Source of the DNA: Chaetoderma sp. LZ-2023a
Lineage: Eukaryota; Mollusca; Caudofoveata; Chaetodermatida; Chaetodermatidae
Assembly (NCBI GenBank): GCA_034401795.1
Contig: CM067367.1
Location: 56,949,108 to 57,013,107 of the forward strand
Direction: 5' to 3'
Length of the DNA stretch: 64,000 nucleotides
The stretch's first letter is position 1; the number at the start of each line of letters is the position of its first letter. Positions 62,803-64,000 of this stretch are shown here, piece by piece. Position numbers and translations under genes: made by a program. The notes below the pieces were generated by a model. That model saw nothing but the letters and a program-made list of their open reading frames with translations, made no database searches and was not told the origin of the DNA.

Positions 62803-64000
62803 CATGACTCCATAATCGTTGGAGCTATGGACGCCATATTCGTTTAGTCTGTTGTCTGCACAAACCAGGATTTCTCAAACAAAACCAACCTGCTTGCATG
62901 TGCAAATAGTCATTTGTCCACCAGCTCTGGAAGTGTAAGCATGCAACTAGGACATATTCACGGCAGTAGATTCGACAGTCTGTATTTCAATACTGTTCAG
63001 AGAAAGTATGTCAATGTCCAGGAGAAAATAGGAGCACTTTTATATACAATTGACAGTAATTTGCATGAAAGTTGTTGCTATCAATGACAGCACCAACATT
63101 CAGTCAAATTGTTGTCAAAATAATTAGTATGTAATGCAATTTTTACTGCTATATATTTGATACAAATTTCATTGGAGTGTTGCTGCAACAGCTTTCAGTC
63201 AGAATTCTCATTGGTGTGTTGTCTACTTTATGATAGATGTAAGTTACCCATACTTTGAATATGGCTCCTGGTATATAGAATATCAATATAACTCGAATGC
63301 ATCAACAACATAGTCATTATCTGGCATCTGTGTTCCACAATGCTCCAAGAATTCATCCTATTTGCATAATGACTACACCAGCAGCAGAATAATCAAATTC
63401 TATTTTTTGGACACAATTCTACTTCAGCTCAAAATAAACAATTAAAAACTCCGCACTTTCCATGATCCTGCCCATGCTGTGTCCGGGAATTACCATAGCC
63501 CCAGGTACCGAGTCAATTCCAAATCACAGTCAGATTCGTCTATTTTGCTCGACTTTCCAGTCGGGCTTTTTCATCTGGCTCAGTTTAAGCAAATTTTTGC
63601 CTTGTTGAGTGTTTAGTGAGATGTAGATCGCTATATTCATGGAAGGAAAAGGAAAATCATCACGGGCAGGTTGTAGAATTAATACATTCGTCCCGGAATG
63701 ACTGTTTAAAATATCCTTAAATTGGCACATTGTTTTAAAATGGTAGCCATTGTTGGAGTCATTCCGTTACCCGTTAACTTTTTAATCTTATGCGGGTACT
63801 CAGTTAATTTCTCTTGCAACTCGGGTCCTTCCAAGATGGATGTGCCCATAGCCAAGATGGCGGCGCCCATGATTAACGTTTTGTTTTGGCTTGGCGTGTC
63901 TATGCACTCTGTTTTAAACCGATCTTTAGCTCTCGCTTCATTGTCGAGGGTGTTTGTAGTGATTGGTCTTAATTTCTTGGCTAAACACACGTGTCATGCG
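62803..64000. other. no gene recognised; one minus-strand frame of unknown nature
   Basis: The minus-strand frame at 63706-63990 (94 codons, containing MGAAILAMGTSILEG) may be part of a repeat or a chance frame. I found no RT, endonuclease or transposase motif in or near it. Confidence 0.35.

Noticed and set aside
63706..63990. Possible LINE or other coding frame on the minus strand
   Set aside because: No recognisable motif, no neighbouring RT or endonuclease; left as unassigned.

Overview
This is animal genomic DNA, not prokaryotic. Host coding sequence is split by GT-AG introns, the background is AT-rich, and the repeats are eukaryotic: DIRS-type tyrosine-recombinase retrotransposons, a copia remnant, a non-autonomous hAT element and piggyBac-like MITEs. 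DIRS plus copia plus this intronic repeat style suggests a marine invertebrate, perhaps a lophotrochozoan such as a mollusc. That placement is a guess; no marker in the window fixes the taxon.

Layout. 1-3340: no gene recognised. 3341-4388: first coding exon of a cadherin-like secreted or membrane protein, followed by a splice donor. 4493-4749: (TA)n tracts. 4750-4937: a diverged DIRS terminal repeat. 4938-41538: a nearly pure block of one DIRS family (family 1). It reads as nested insertions: copy X (7567-14394) lies inside copy Y (4938-7566 plus 14395-18878), followed by the right-hand remainders of Z, W and V, and then by copy U (27341 onward), inserted in V and carrying a triplicated 5' half. 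41539-42038: exactly 500 N, a placeholder gap. 42039-48459: copy T of a second DIRS family, with intact gag, RT-RNase H and tyrosine recombinase frames. 48460-48712: end of a copia pol gene. 49235-51862: a decayed family-2 copy, S. 52051-53470: hAT-like non-autonomous element with a perfect 8-bp target duplication. 53640-59137: the last five exons of a gene that looks like CTU2 (cytosolic tRNA 2-thiolation subunit 2), with piggyBac-like MITEs and degenerate repeats in its introns. 59138-64000: minisatellite, duplicated segment and unassigned sequence.

How the DIRS genes work together. Gag (with an N-terminal Cys-rich zinc-finger-like segment encoded across a predicted intron) packages the RNA. 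RT-RNase H makes cDNA, which the internal complementary region (ICR) is thought to help circularise. The tyrosine recombinase (YR) integrates the circle. The ICRs here spell out both element ends, so the circle junction can be deduced and every insertion boundary placed to the base. In T and V, YR lies in the gag frame just after a single UGA, while RT-RH is in the +1 frame and, in T, has no ATG before its catalytic core. This suggests recoding.

The main points of interest are the nested self-insertions with an N-TC target motif matching the element's own left end, two copies (Y and U) that share many inactivating lesions yet sit at different insertion sites, the gag-UGA-YR arrangement, and two host genes that are each only half present around a scaffold gap. 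The initiation codons of several long frames are GTG or TTG and should not be taken as animal start codons.
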